From Nemertoderma westbladi (Eukaryota; Xenacoelomorpha; Nemertodermatida; Nemertodermatidae): 64,000 nt of DNA. Under the pieces are notes generated by a model, which saw nothing but the letters and a program-made list of their open reading frames with translations, was not told where the DNA came from and did not search any database. The first letter of the stretch is position 1. Each line of letters opens with the position of its first letter. The DNA lies in assembly GCA_032718475.1 (NCBI GenBank), contig JAUCBJ010007250.1, positions 1 through 64,000 on the forward strand. Direction: 5' to 3'. The position numbers were made by a program, and so were the translations under genes. Shown here one piece after another: positions 1 through 10,114 of this stretch.

Positions 1-1198
1 TACCTAAGTCTGTGCTAGTTAGCTGTCTTTTAACAGCTGGGGGCAAATCAGGCAATTTGCGACGGTAATATGTTTTTCTACGCCTACTTAGATGAGATCT
101 ATTTCCTCCGCCTTCAGGATCGGTAGTATCGCCTTCCTCCGAGGATGTGTATCCCTGGCGCTTGGGAGTAGATTTTCTCATCATCTGCATTTGATTAGCA
201 GTAAACTGTTTATTTATACTGTCTTGTGTCTCTTGCAGATTTTCCAACTCCAGTTGGGTAGTCTGCTCAGATGCTCTCCTTTCTGCTTCTGCCACTGCCT
301 TTGCTGCTTTTCTTTCTGCTTCTGCATCTGCCGCCGCTGCCTTTCTTTCTGCTTCTGCATCTGCCGCAGCCGCCGCCTTTGCTGCTTTTCTTTCTGCTTC
401 TGCATCTGCCGCCGCTGCCGTTGCTGCTAATCTTTCTGCTTCTACTTCTGCCGCCGCTGCCTTCTCTGCTTCTGCATCTGCCATAGCCGCCGCCTTTTGT
501 TCCTCTATTCTTTTTTTCTTTATTTGTTCTTCTTGGACTCTAACGAGGCGGAGTTTTTCATCACATTTAGCTTGTTCTGCAGCTAACATTTCCGCATCGA
601 TTGCGTCCAACACAAGCTTGGTTCCTTCACTATTAGGGCGAAGTCCAGACAGTCGTCTCCTCAACTCTTCGTCTCCTATGAATCGCTGATAGTCTGACAG
701 ATATATGTCAATGGCGTCTCTAGTTCGCGGCTTCTCTGCTGCTGTTAATTCGCTTTCCACTTCGCTTTCCACCTCGCTTTCCACTTGAGAAGAAGTGGCG
801 TCGGTTGATTCTTCATAGGTTGGCCGCTCATCATAAACCATATCCGCCATCTTCGCTCCGCGTTCGGGCGTCCGCTCCACAGTATCCGAACTACTGGAGC
901 TATCGGGCCGCTGAGAACTAGGTTCTTGGCTAGGAGGTTGCTGCTGTTTTATAGCTTCTTCTTGATCCCGCTTGACTTGGGCCCGAGTGCCTATGGCAGA
1001 CCAACGGCGCTTCACTAACTTCGCAAAATGCGAAATCGCTTCTACCAACCTAGGTTCTGATACAACCACTGCAGGGGTTGCCCTTCTTACAGTATGAGGG
1101 GTTTCAGACCTCGGTCTGGGATTCTCTACACTTTGATCTGAGAAACAGTCTGTTGTTTCTAGGAGACTATCTGACAGAGTTTGCCTTGTGTCAGCCAT
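1..1198 (-). CDS. gag: Gag N-terminal region of BEL element A (partial)
   Basis: On the minus strand an ATG at 1198 opens a frame without a stop to the window edge, about 399 codons. The product begins MADTRQTLSDSLLE, closely matching the start of element B gag at 39339 (MADTKQTLSDSLLE). It has an acidic, Ser-rich stretch, then an Ala/Glu/Lys-rich block of repeated EAERKAA-type units (about residues 240-310) that should form a coiled coil, then a basic segment. It is the structural protein expected to assemble cytoplasmic particles. Unlike B, whose equivalent block has a run of ~89 alanines and frameshifts, A is intact over the visible part. Its central domain, knuckle, protease and pol would lie off-window to the left. 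Confidence 0.75.
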   Translation of the reverse strand, partial: MADTRQTLSDSLLETTDCFSDQSVENPRPRSETPHTVRRATPAVVVSEPRLVEAISHFAKLVKRRWSAIGTRAQVKRDQEEAIKQQQPPSQEPSSQRPDSSSSSDTVERTPERGAKMADMVYDERPTYEESTDATSSQVESEVESEVESELTAAEKPRTRDAIDIYLSDYQRFIGDEELRRRLSGLRPNSEGTKLVLDAIDAEMLAAEQAKCDEKLRLVRVQEEQIKKKRIEEQKAAAMADAEAEKAAAAEVEAERLAATAAAADAEAERKAAKAAAAADAEAERKAAAADAEAERKAAKAVAEAERRASEQTTQLELENLQETQDSINKQFTANQMQMMRKSTPKRQGYTSSEEGDTTDPEGGGNRSHLSRRRKTYYRRKLPDLPPAVKRQLTSTDLG

Positions 1199-1318
1199 GT
1201 TTGTTTACACAGTTGAATGCCTACGGCTACAAATACAGTCAAAGTAAGTCTAGTAATTCAGTATCACCGTTAGCCTAATAATTAATTGCCGATACTGCTG
1301 CTCAGTGTAGCGTGATAT

Positions 1319-1600
1319 ATATATAATATATTAGAATACCGGTATGCTTATAATATATATATAAGTATGATTACAGACTAGATTTGTCACAGAGTACCGG
1401 TATATAAATTTAGCACAAATATATATAAATATATAATAGGCCTATCGTGAATACCGGTATACAGCTGACACTTATAGTATATATAAGTATAATTATTACA
1501 GACTAGAATTAATTACAGAATACCGGTATGATTTCAGCTTAAATTTATAGAATAAATATAATAAGCCTATTGTAAATACCGGTATGTCAATTATTTTAGA
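1319..1600. repeat. ACCGGTAT-bearing AT-rich tandem repeat in A leader
   Basis: Two degenerate copies of a unit of about 125-140 bp. Each holds the palindromic word ACCGGT, an ATATATAAGTAT tract and AATAGGCCTA/AATAAGCCTA. The orthologous array in element B is at 39471-39722 and is better preserved. Confidence 0.55.
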
Positions 1601-2518
1601 ATAATTGAATTTCTGAATATTTTAGGGTTACTTGGTTACTTTAACTTACTCTGTTACCGTTATTTAAGCAGTAGTCCAACTGATTTTGAGACCTAGTTGT
1701 TGTATGACAGGCCTACTATTTATAAATCGTTTGATTTGATTTATAATATTTATATACCCGTTTATATGGGTTTTTGTCAATATTTGAAATAAATGTTATT
1801 ATTTCTGGGGGAGTCACTACACAGAAGCTGAACGCCTCTCAGTGAAGTGCTATTTATTTGACACTAAAACTGATAATTCTAATTTACCTAAGTTACTTAA
1901 TTACTACAAATTACTTACGATACGGGTGAGATTAATTCTCTAGTTAAACACAACAAAATATTACGTACGAAATTTTTAGGGTAATTTTACAGGAAGTCTA
2001 CAAACCAGTCCAACAAAGGGTTAGATTTCTGGTTATTACAAAGGACAGGGTACTACGGTATTTAAATAATAAGTAGTAGTAAATATATTGTACTGTCCAG
2101 ATAGGAAAATACCACCGCCTGACGACCTATAACCGTATCGCTATAGGTACTACGTTATGTATCACGGATTGTTCCTACCCAGAAGCTAATAGAGCTAACG
2201 AATGTGCCTATCAACCACTTTACAACACAAATATACTGCCTACACTAATTACTTCGGAAAGCACTGTACACTAAACCCTAAATTAGGTACAAGTACCGGT
2301 ATAACAAATAATCAGTAGTTAAATATACTTGAACAGTTAAAAGAACCACGGCATCTGCTGGAGTGACCGAAGCACAAAGTCGTCAGTCTTTACCTACGCC
2401 AAGCAGCCCTGATGTAGTACCGGGGTTAGTTTAACTATAACGGTATGTATAACAAGCACAATTACTGTAGGAATAAACTTGGGGACATGAATGTTGCGAA
2501 TAATCGCATAAACTCTGA

Positions 2519-3095
2519 ATAATAAATATTACGCTACCCGTACAGAATACTCAAACAAATACAAACCAAACGCTGGCAGACTACTATTAAGCCTAAACAA
2601 ACTACAGTATGTGCAGATTCTGAAACTGTTAGTTAGTATGCGTTCTAACACGGTAGTACGACTTACTCTTTAAGAGGGGATTGACCTTACCGCTTATGGC
2701 TGCCCCAACTTACTAACGGCACTTGATCAGACCAACTCTACACACGCAGCAATCCCTTCAGACCTAAAAATAGCTAGACAACAATCCAGCCTACAAATAT
2801 TTAAGTAATAACTATTACGGTACCTGAACAGACCACACAAACAAACTCAGGCTAAAACACTGGCAGACTACGATCAAGCCTAGATAAACTACAGTATATG
2901 CAGACTCTGAAACTGTTAGTTAGTATGCGTTCTAACACGGTAGTACGACTTATTCTTTAAGAGGGGATTGACCTTACCGCATATGGCTGCCCCAACTTAC
3001 TAACGGCACTTTATCAGACAAACTCTACACACGCCGTAATCTCTCCAAACTCAACAACAGTCAGACAGCAGCTCAGCCTACAATTATCTGAACAA
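2519..3095. repeat. 287-bp tandem duplication in A leader
   Basis: Two copies in direct orientation, about 2519-2805 and 2806-3095. Shared landmarks such as CTGGCAGACTA recur at 2573 and 2860 (spacing 287), with long identical runs around AACTGTTAGTTAGTATGCG. Element B has a single copy at about 40700-40960, so the duplication arose in the A lineage. Confidence 0.7.
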
Positions 3096-3363
3096 TCTGA
3101 GCAGGGTCACACGCCTTCTGCTCAATATTAGCCTACTAGAAAATAAAACCGACAGAAATAGGTAAAATCTCAATAAAAATTCAGGGCTGCAGTCCCTGAT
3201 TAAGTACTAAGACCTACCAGTATACAATAATCAAATCGAATAATACTAAATGTACTTGTACAGCAGTACCGGTACCGGTTATGACAGTTAGGCCTACTGA
3301 CCTACAGAAGTACCGGTTCTTTGCAACCCTATTGCCTACTGCAATAAGATTATAAACTGTTAC

Positions 3364-4480
3364 TGTTCGCGCTTTTGAAGACCTTTAGCAGTTTAACCCG
3401 CCAAAATTTATATGTCTTTTAGTTAATTAAAACACCTTTAGCATACGACAATATTTTATGCTAATACGCAAAACATTAGCCGAAGGCAGCCCATGCGCGA
3501 TCATTCACCCGATGGATCTACACCCGGGAGGCTGAATTCGGATGCTTAAATTTTATTATTGCAGTGTAAGGTTGCAGTGTAAACTTACTGTATTATTCGA
3601 TAGATCGTTAATGATTAATTTCTGACAGATATTATTGGCTTTCGGGAAATATTAACAGTTCCTTTAGGACGTGGCGCTCTATCTATTTAAACAGAACTAG
3701 GACTTATACTAAACGCAACGATACTGCTTATGATTAAAGTATAAAGCGTATTCTTTAGGAAATACTTTGTTACCAATCACAATCATACACACTATTCTGC
3801 CGACCGTCAGTATATTTGATCACACATAAAGAGAGCAGTAATTGACTCATGTAGTGTCTGCTAAATAACATTAGATTCAATACACACCACATTAATATAA
3901 ATCGCAATTGTTATGTATAGCCGGTCTCTCTAACCTGTAGTGTATCAAGAAAATTGGGAATTTGGGTGATTTATCCGTATTATCCAAAGAGCAATATTTC
4001 CATCAACAAATAGGTACAATTAATAACTGACGGTAAATAACAGTACAAACAATATGATTAATGCAGTTAAATTAAGTGAGATAGTGAGTTCGTTCGATTA
4101 GTGAGATTAGTTTGGTAACAGTTTATACTTTCGATAATTTAAGCAGTTTTACTAGAGTTTCTAGAGCCGGTGTTTCTGGCTTAGACAGCAATAACAACAA
4201 AGTATCAAGTAAAAACAGTAAGACTGAACACTCTCCTTATGATCGGCCGAAAAGCTACACGTCGACAGGAAAAATCGCTCTGATTGGCTCAAGCCAAACA
4301 AAGAACCATGCGTCCAATGGCTGTTTCCATGTCAGCAACCAGCTGTTAGATGTCGTAATATGAATCATCACGGCTAAGCTGTGAAAGGTAGTTGGTGCAT
4401 TGCAGGTTTTTTGCCTTACCATGTCCGCCAAAACACGTATATAGCAGAATGACTTTTATGTCCGTTAAAACACCTGTAAC
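3364..4480 (-). repeat. 5' LTR of element A
   Basis: Similar along its length to the B LTRs, beginning (plus-strand left edge) with TGTTCGCGCTTTT as they do. It shares the landmarks GACGTGGCGCT and the CTGATTGGCT box near the U3 side. The right edge is uncertain, between about 4472 and 4512, since B carries an extra subterminal repeat there. Read on the minus strand, U3 is at the right and U5 abuts the leader at 3363. Confidence 0.65.
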
Positions 4481-4580
4481 GGTACCTTGCGGGCGAGGGG
4501 AATATATATACAGTTAGAGAACCTTTTTAGAGTATTCCAGCGCCTGGGGGGAAACTGGATTGCGAAGCAAAAGGGGCCAG

Positions 4581-5223
4581 TTATATCCCACAGAAGCTTT
4601 TACAAAGTGCGTTTGCTAGAGTAGTGGAGGTCATGTCAGATATTGAATGTAGAGGAGGTAAGAGTCTTGGTAGAATTTTCTGCATTGCTACAATATCTAA
4701 AAGTTCGTGAGGGAAACTAGGCCGTTTGCTATGGTTACAAGGCTCATTGTTAATGTCTATTGCGCCGGATAACATCGTTAGGAGACTTACATCAATTTTG
4801 TATGAGATAGACAATGGGTTATGATCTGATATAGGTGGTTGATTTTGCAAGATATTAAGTTTCAGTTTGTCCAAGTCAGTATTGGAATTGCAAAGGCACC
4901 AATCCAGTTGTATCTGCAGAGACCCTCTCCAAAAGGTAATACCTCCATCGTTAGTAATATTCTTATGAACTAAGTGATTAATAGGTATCAGACTCATTTC
5001 CTTGATTATGTTGAGCAATGATTGGTTGAGCTTGATTATGTTTGTGTTTATTTTTTTATCTGGGTTTTGCGTAAATTTATAGGATGGACACACATCATTC
5101 AAATTTCCAAGTCTCGAGTTTAGGTCTCCTGTAATTATGATGGGAAGGTTGTTGTAACTTTTCAAAATAAGCTGGCCGGTGAGGGAAGCAAAGTAGTGTT
5201 CTGTAAAGTACGGGGAGTCATAT
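4581..5223 (-). pseudogene. LINE endonuclease relic, C-terminal half
   Basis: The minus-strand frame contains the APE-type endonuclease hallmarks GDLNSR and, about 95 residues later, SDHNPLS. These fit the catalytic Asp/Asn and terminal Asp-His motifs of non-LTR retrotransposon endonucleases. There is no ATG at 5165 (the codon is TTG), and the frame is open upstream to the insertion point of element B at 5223. It resumes in the same frame across the duplicated CATAT at 42064-42258 on the other side of B. No RT follows within the window. Function is lost. Confidence 0.7.
5219..5223. repeat. Target-site duplication of element B, left copy (CATAT)
   Basis: CATAT directly precedes the left LTR and recurs at 42059-42063 directly after the right LTR. 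Five bases is the usual BEL/Pao duplication length. Confidence 0.85.
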
Positions 5224-6327
5224 TGTTCGCGCTTTTAGACCTTTAGCAGTTTAACCTGCCAATTTTAGTTGTCTTCTTGTTTATAAATCGACTTTAGCCT
5301 AGACCAATTATTTAATGTACTGAAGTTACATCCGCCGAAGCCAGTCTGTGCGCGATCATTCACCCACAGTTAAGGGAGACTGGATTCGGGTGCTTTGAAG
5401 TTATTGCGGTGCAGACCTACTGTATTATTCGATTGATAGTTACTATATAATCTCTGACAAATATATTTACTTTCGGGGAAATATTAACAGTTCCTTTAGG
5501 ACGTGGCGCTTTAAGTATAAAAACAGAGTTATGACTTATACTAATCACAACTAGATGGCTACTGAGTTTCGTAAATAGCGCATTCTTTAGGAGATGCTTT
5601 ATTATCTGTCACACTACTTCACACGACTTCACACTACTGCACACTGATCTGCCGACCGTCACTGAATTTGATCATATATAAGGAAGATCGCAACTGACAC
5701 TTGTAGGGATTATGAAATAGCATTTAATTCACACAAAAACCACTATAATTTAAGTCGCAGTTGCTACCGGTAACCTGTTCCTCTCACCTTCAGTAATCAA
5801 GAAGATTGGGGGTTTTATGATTATTCATCGGTATTCTCCAAATATATCAGCAATATATATCCATATAACAACAATTAATAACAGAAGCAAATAATGCGGT
5901 GAACAATCAGTATGTGTTACGTAATGCATTGAGTTGTGTTATTCAGTATGTATGCAGGATAATAGATTTACGTTCTTGTAATCAAAGCCATCAGATGTTT
6001 AGGCCAAAGTCTGAAACTTCCAAAACAGAAGCACAGAAGAATTCTAAGCCGGTTATCTGGCTCAGAAAGGTAAACAAAGACCGTAATGCATTGCGCAGTT
6101 TTCCATAGGCCCCTGTTCAACATAAAATGAAAATCGCTCTGATTGGCTGAGCAGAACAAAGAGGTTCCACGTCTACAGGAAATCAGCTGACAGATTTCGT
6201 CATCTGAGCTCAAATCTTTTAGAGTATTATGCGCATTGCGGCAAAAATGACTTGTTATGTCCGCTAAAGCACCTACACTGTGCATTGCGGGGAAAAATGA
6301 CTTGTTATGTCCGCAAAAGCTTTTACA
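5224..6327 (-). repeat. 3' LTR of element B (1,104 bp)
   Basis: Nearly identical to 41229-42058 up to about 6021. The 5' LTR then lacks about 274 bp present here. It starts TGTTCGCG and ends TTTTACA in plus orientation. Just inside (6328-6345, minus strand) lies CTGGGAGCG, a likely polypurine tract, comparable with GGAGCGG before the element C 3' LTR. Near the U3 end are two tandem ~47-bp units containing TGACTTGTTATGTCCGC. Confidence 0.85.
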
Positions 6328-6405
6328 CCGCTCCCAGAAAATGGGATTTAATTCTATAAAATATAAAAAATCACAGTTTCTAAAATATAAAAATACTCTA
6401 AACAG

Positions 6406-7385
6406 TTAGTCCTTCTTACGTGAACGGCGTTTACGAAGTTTTTTGAGGCTAGCAAGAGTCCTTTTCTCTTTGGGGTGAGCTACTTTACTAGGAGGGCTAT
6501 AACTCTTGGGTGAGGGGTGCAATACAATTGCATCGGAAGGTTTAGGGTTACAGTCGGTGTATCCGCCGGTCGAGGTACCCGGTTGATCGATATCAACCTC
6601 AGTGGAACGAGGTCGAACAACCTTCAGAGCGCGTTTCAAGACAGCAGCTCTTACTGGTCCCTGACGAGTCGTCTGCACGAGAGCGGTAGGCGGACCGTGA
6701 GTAGTGCAAAATTTCCTCGGTTTGATGGTTCTTTCTAACTCGCATTCTCGGGCTCTATATTCATAGGGTCGTCTATGAACTTCCTGTAGTTCTGGATGTG
6801 AGTTGATGAACAAGTCACCATATTCTGGATTTTGACGGATGAAGTTGATCAAGTTATAGGAATTAAGGTCATTAGGATTGATGTTCCTGAGATACTTGCG
6901 AACAAATTTGGTCGAAATATTCTCGCCAATGCGTTTCATTAGCTCGTAGCTCCGTGTACGAGATTTTTGCTCAACCGAAGCAAAGAGATACGGGTGAAAT
7001 GCATAAACTCCTTCATAGGCACGTCCAGGGTAGTATCGATGACGTGACTCGCAGTGGAGATCCGCGTTATCTTCCCAGGCTCGAATGTAGCGCAGGGCAA
7101 CCATTTCATCTACACTTTCCAGATCTCGGTTGAAAGGGCAATCAAAACTTGCGTGTCCTTTAAACTGGCAATGATGGCATTGAGTCATAAATTGAGGGCA
7201 GACTGCGAAGATGTGTAAGTTATTGAGTCTACAATACGCACAATAGATCTCCATTGTAGGTTGGTCTTGGAAGTAGGAGCAGGGTACGTTGGAGTCCACC
7301 GGGGTGAAGTGGTCTCGAGATGCGCATAATCGGCAACGTTTCCTAGAAACATAATTGGCATGCCGATAATCGTATGCAGTGAGAC
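6406..7385 (-). pseudogene. C-terminal part of element B second ORF (zinc-knuckle protein), split by C
   Basis: The frame is open from the element C insertion point (7385) to the stop at 6406. It encodes Cys/His clusters (CAYC...C, and CHHCQFKGHASFDC, a CCHC zinc knuckle), then a conserved segment matching the element C second ORF (WED.AD.H...RR..P, and a Y-L..I.P.N...Y/W..) and a Lys/Arg-rich tail. The same frame continues at 26334-27134 on the far side of C. It therefore forms the C-terminal third of one protein homologous to the 19833-23558 product. It lies between pol and the 3' LTR. It appears to be a nucleic-acid-binding protein; function unknown. Confidence 0.7.
7381..7385. repeat. Target-site duplication of element C, left copy (GAGAC)
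   Basis: GAGAC precedes the left LTR and follows the right LTR at 26334-26338. This fixes both LTR edges. Confidence 0.85.
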
Positions 7386-7510
7386 TATAGAATTATATTC
7401 CCTAAATGCCGTGGATTTTCAAAATTTTATTTTATTCGAATTAACTTTGTAAAGATTGCTTTGAGTTCTCATTAGTATTGGTTCTATCTATTATGCATCT
7501 ATCGGTCAAG

Positions 7511-7588
7511 TGGTTCAGTAGCTCAGTCGGTAGAGCGTTGGAAATTATATGTGTAGTAGGTATCGAGTTCGAATCCTAATAAGTGCGA
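7511..7588 (+). other. tRNA-like segment with pol III A and B boxes inside LTR
   Basis: TAGCTCAGTCGG (7519-7530) matches the A box consensus and AGTTCGAATCC (7566-7576) matches the B box. The 35-bp spacing is normal for a tRNA gene. The D arm (GCTC...GAGC) can pair, but the anticodon, T and acceptor stems do not pair well, so it is a degenerate tRNA-derived sequence and not a working tRNA gene. The same segment is at 24538-24615 in the 3' LTR. Confidence 0.6.
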
Positions 7589-7754
7589 ATTATTTTTTGT
7601 GCAGAATTTCAACTCATTTAAATTAACCGCTACAAATTAATTGCATTTGTCTGTACCAATGAGACCGTAGTTATTTGATTGTAACCAATGTCGTGCAAGT
7701 TATATATTAGCTGGACCAATAGCTATCTTTAAAACCTTGTTAGAATCTATAGAA

Positions 7755-7804
7755 CAATCGAGAATTTTCTCGATTGATTGCGGCACAAATTTAGTATATA
7801 AAGG
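7755..7804 (+). promoter_or_regulatory. Probable LTR core promoter: hairpin plus TATA box
   Basis: TATATAAAGG at 7795-7804 is a strong TATA box. A perfect inverted repeat with 9-bp arms (CAATCGAGA / TCTCGATTG) and a 4-nt loop lies 18 bp upstream at 7755-7776. Transcription would start near 7825-7835. Confidence 0.55.
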
Positions 7805-7914
7805 TGCGATTTCGTTCATTAGTATACTTACACAAACTAATTCAATCCATCATTCACTTTCTGTCTTATTTCAGATTACATTGTTTATTGTATAATAGTT
7901 ATTATATCTTTTGT

Positions 7915-7920
7915 AATAAA
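7915..7920 (+). terminator. LTR polyadenylation signal AATAAA
   Basis: AATAAA about 110 bp downstream of the TATA box, which would define a short R region. The functional copy for the element transcript would be the 3' LTR copy at 24942-24947. Confidence 0.45.
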
Positions 7921-9306
7921 AGTCAGAAATACTAGTCACATCTCAGCCCTTTTCTATCTGTTTTACTATGGTTTCACTACGGTGAACAAACTCAGGGACA
8001 GGATGGCCGGCTAGAGATCGGGCCGCAGCAATGAACGGGAACATCACGGGAATGTAGACGAGAGACAACCCGCAATACCATCTTAGAGTTATTCGCCCAT
8101 CGCCTGAAAGGTTAGACAGCGTTCGATCCTTGCTACCTAAGTGTAAGACCAAAAGATCAAAGGTAGACGTAGTGACGCGCTGTAAGCCCAAAATTACATC
8201 ATAAGGACTGTACTGTCTTGATTCAGGAAAACCCACAGTAGACCTTCACATTCCTACGGGGGGAGGGAGAGAGAGCAGATACTAGTATGCAGATAGGACG
8301 TAGGCACACCGGTACAAGGCATACACATTGGTTAGGGTGCAGCAAACTGTACGCTTAACTCTTGCTAAGTACAGGTGTGTGTGCGACTATTTGCCGTACA
8401 ACAGTGTCCATTACATCAGAACTTGTAGGCTAGGGGGTTGCTGTGTTTTCACCTGAATTGGGATTGTACCGTTCAGGCGGTAGGGCAGTTTACGCTAGGC
8501 GCAAATAAATTGAGGCTATCAGGGATATACTAACATCTACCGTGTCCCCGCCAACGCCCTAATAGGAAGTTACCCGGACTACCTGGGTGACTAAAATTCT
8601 AGATAGGAGCCAGGATAGCTATTAGTACCCGTACGCCTACAGTAGTAAACTAACACATCTCTTCTTTGTATCAGGGACCTGGTACCTAAAATTGCCGAAT
8701 TCTGGGCGTAGTATTAACCTTATGCCTGAATTTGAGTCCTGGAAATACGCAAGAGGGGAAGGAACCTTATCATTCGTGAGTATTGGACCTACAAGTTATA
8801 AAATTAGAATATTCGTAAAATGCACACCGTACCCAGTAATTATATATGTGAAGGAGCAAAACTGTTTTTTGACCGTTCAGAATTAACACACGCGCGTTAG
8901 AAATTATTTACACCTCGAAATATATAAAATTAACTTAGTCCGTACTGTGCTTTGCCCGCTAGTTAGACATCTCCAAATCTGCTCTATACCTAGCTAGCGT
9001 CCCTTTGCCCAACCATATAAATCACACCGCGGCAAAGTATACGAGCCTCTTAGTCCGTCAGTGAGTCAGCCTGATTTTAGGATTCGCTGCGCGGGATTTT
9101 GTTTTATCGAAGTTTGTCTGCTCGTAGACTGTTTTCTGCCTCACCGGTTATAAGAGATCGATACTGCAATATATTCGCTTACTTTGGGTTTACTGTTTTG
9201 GTGAGAAGGTCGGATTTATGATTTGATTTACAAACTTTACAGTAGGATATTGCAGGTATTGTTACCGTCTCTTCCGATAGTAGGAATAGGCGTATCTCTT
9301 CAATTA

Positions 9307-10114
9307 GTAGGAATGTGTTTTACTGAACTACGGTTCGGTAGGACTAAAGTTATTTGAAAATTTTGTATTTTGAGGTAAAAATTTGTATTTGATTAGCTAA
9401 GTGCTAATTTTTTGAAATAAAATTTGATTTGAACCGCGTGTGAAGTATTTTGGAATTGAATACCGGTGTTTAAAAGGGTTTAAATACCATATTGTACCGG
9501 TACAAAATTTTCGTAAAGTAAAACCTAACTCTTTTGTTTTTTCAGGATTCAGAACTCATTTCTAGGCTGTAACGGGAGCAAGACCGTGTTTAGCAAGTTT
9601 GGGAGATAGATAACTCAACAACTTTGGTTGGGAAAATCGCGTTTCGTCCGCAACGTTAAAAACGGAAAGGTTCACGTTCGGTTTGTATCTGGGAATCTGT
9701 TTTTCTGGAGAATTATTGGAGTGGGTGAGTTCGAAAAGTTGCATAAATAAGTTAGGCATTACCGTATTAGTTAAAATTATTGTGGGTTCCACTGTCTCAA
9801 GTATTTATGCATTCCATATGATTTCTTTGTTCATTGCTGAATTAGTCCGTATTATTGTATTTAATTTACCCTTCGATAACGCATATCGTTATCCGATTTA
9901 TTTGTTATAAAATTGGCCGCTAGGCTAATTTTATTATATACTTATTCCGTGACATTTATTTGCTGTAAAATTGGCCGTTTAGGCTAATTTTATCCATCTG
10001 CTATAAGATCGGCCGGTAGGCTAATTTTATAAGACTGTAATTAGTACCGTTTAGATAAAAATACAGTAAACTCGATACTTTGACACTCACTTCACTTGAC
10101 TTACAACTACTGAA
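9307..10114 (+). other. Leader of element C with three hairpin repeats
   Basis: 808 bp between LTR and gag ATG, with no convincing coding frame. Near its 3' end three imperfect copies of a self-complementary word of form AAAATTGGCC-n-AGGCTAATTTTA occur at 9909-9933, 9967-9991 and 10005-10029. Each can form a stem from AAAATTGGCC against GGCTAATTTT. These could act in packaging, dimerisation or translation. The role is inferred from position only. Confidence 0.5.

Larger units (their letters stand above)
1199..3363 (-). other. Long non-coding leader of element A
   Basis: About 2.2 kb separates the LTR from the gag start. No convincing coding frame is present on either strand. It aligns along its length with the 1.9-kb leader of element B (39340-41228), so the length is a family trait rather than an insertion. 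Near the gag end it is AT-rich with repeated ACCGGTAT words. In the middle it has a 287-bp tandem duplication absent from B. Confidence 0.6.
1..4480 (-). mobile_element. BEL/Pao LTR retrotransposon A, 5' part, cut by window edge
   Basis: Read on the minus strand, this stretch runs LTR (3364 to about 4480), long leader (1199-3363), then a gag ORF that leaves the window at base 1. The gag protein, the leader and the LTR are each recognisably similar to the matching parts of element B (36747-42058), so A and B are members of one family. The BEL/Pao assignment rests on that link to B, whose pol is clear. The outer LTR edge is uncertain because the other LTR is off-window and no target-site duplication can be tested. 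Confidence 0.8.
7386..9306 (+). repeat. 5' LTR of element C (1,921 bp)
   Basis: Bounded by GAGAC on the left and the leader on the right. It begins TATAGAATTA and ends CTTCAATTA, so it lacks the usual TG...CA. The edges are supported by the equal length of both copies, by the duplication, and by a purine-rich GGAGCGG directly before the 3' copy. It holds a tRNA-like A/B box pair (7519-7576), a hairpin and TATA box (7755-7804) and an AATAAA (7915-7920), leaving a very long U5-like segment (about 7940-9306). Short ORFs inside it look accidental. Confidence 0.9.

Noticed and set aside
4112-4363. 83-aa plus-strand ORF
   Set aside because: Lies inside the element A LTR on the opposite strand with no recognisable domain.
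5899-6285. Short ORFs on both strands in the B LTR (also 41904-42086)
   Set aside because: LTR sequence; not conserved in element A.
7511-7588. Functional tRNA gene
   Set aside because: Only the D arm and the A/B boxes are good; acceptor, anticodon and T stems do not pair.
7943-8886. 97-aa minus and 64-aa plus ORFs, each present twice identically (also 24970-25913)
   Set aside because: They sit in the two LTR copies of C; duplication is explained by the LTR and neither shows a domain.
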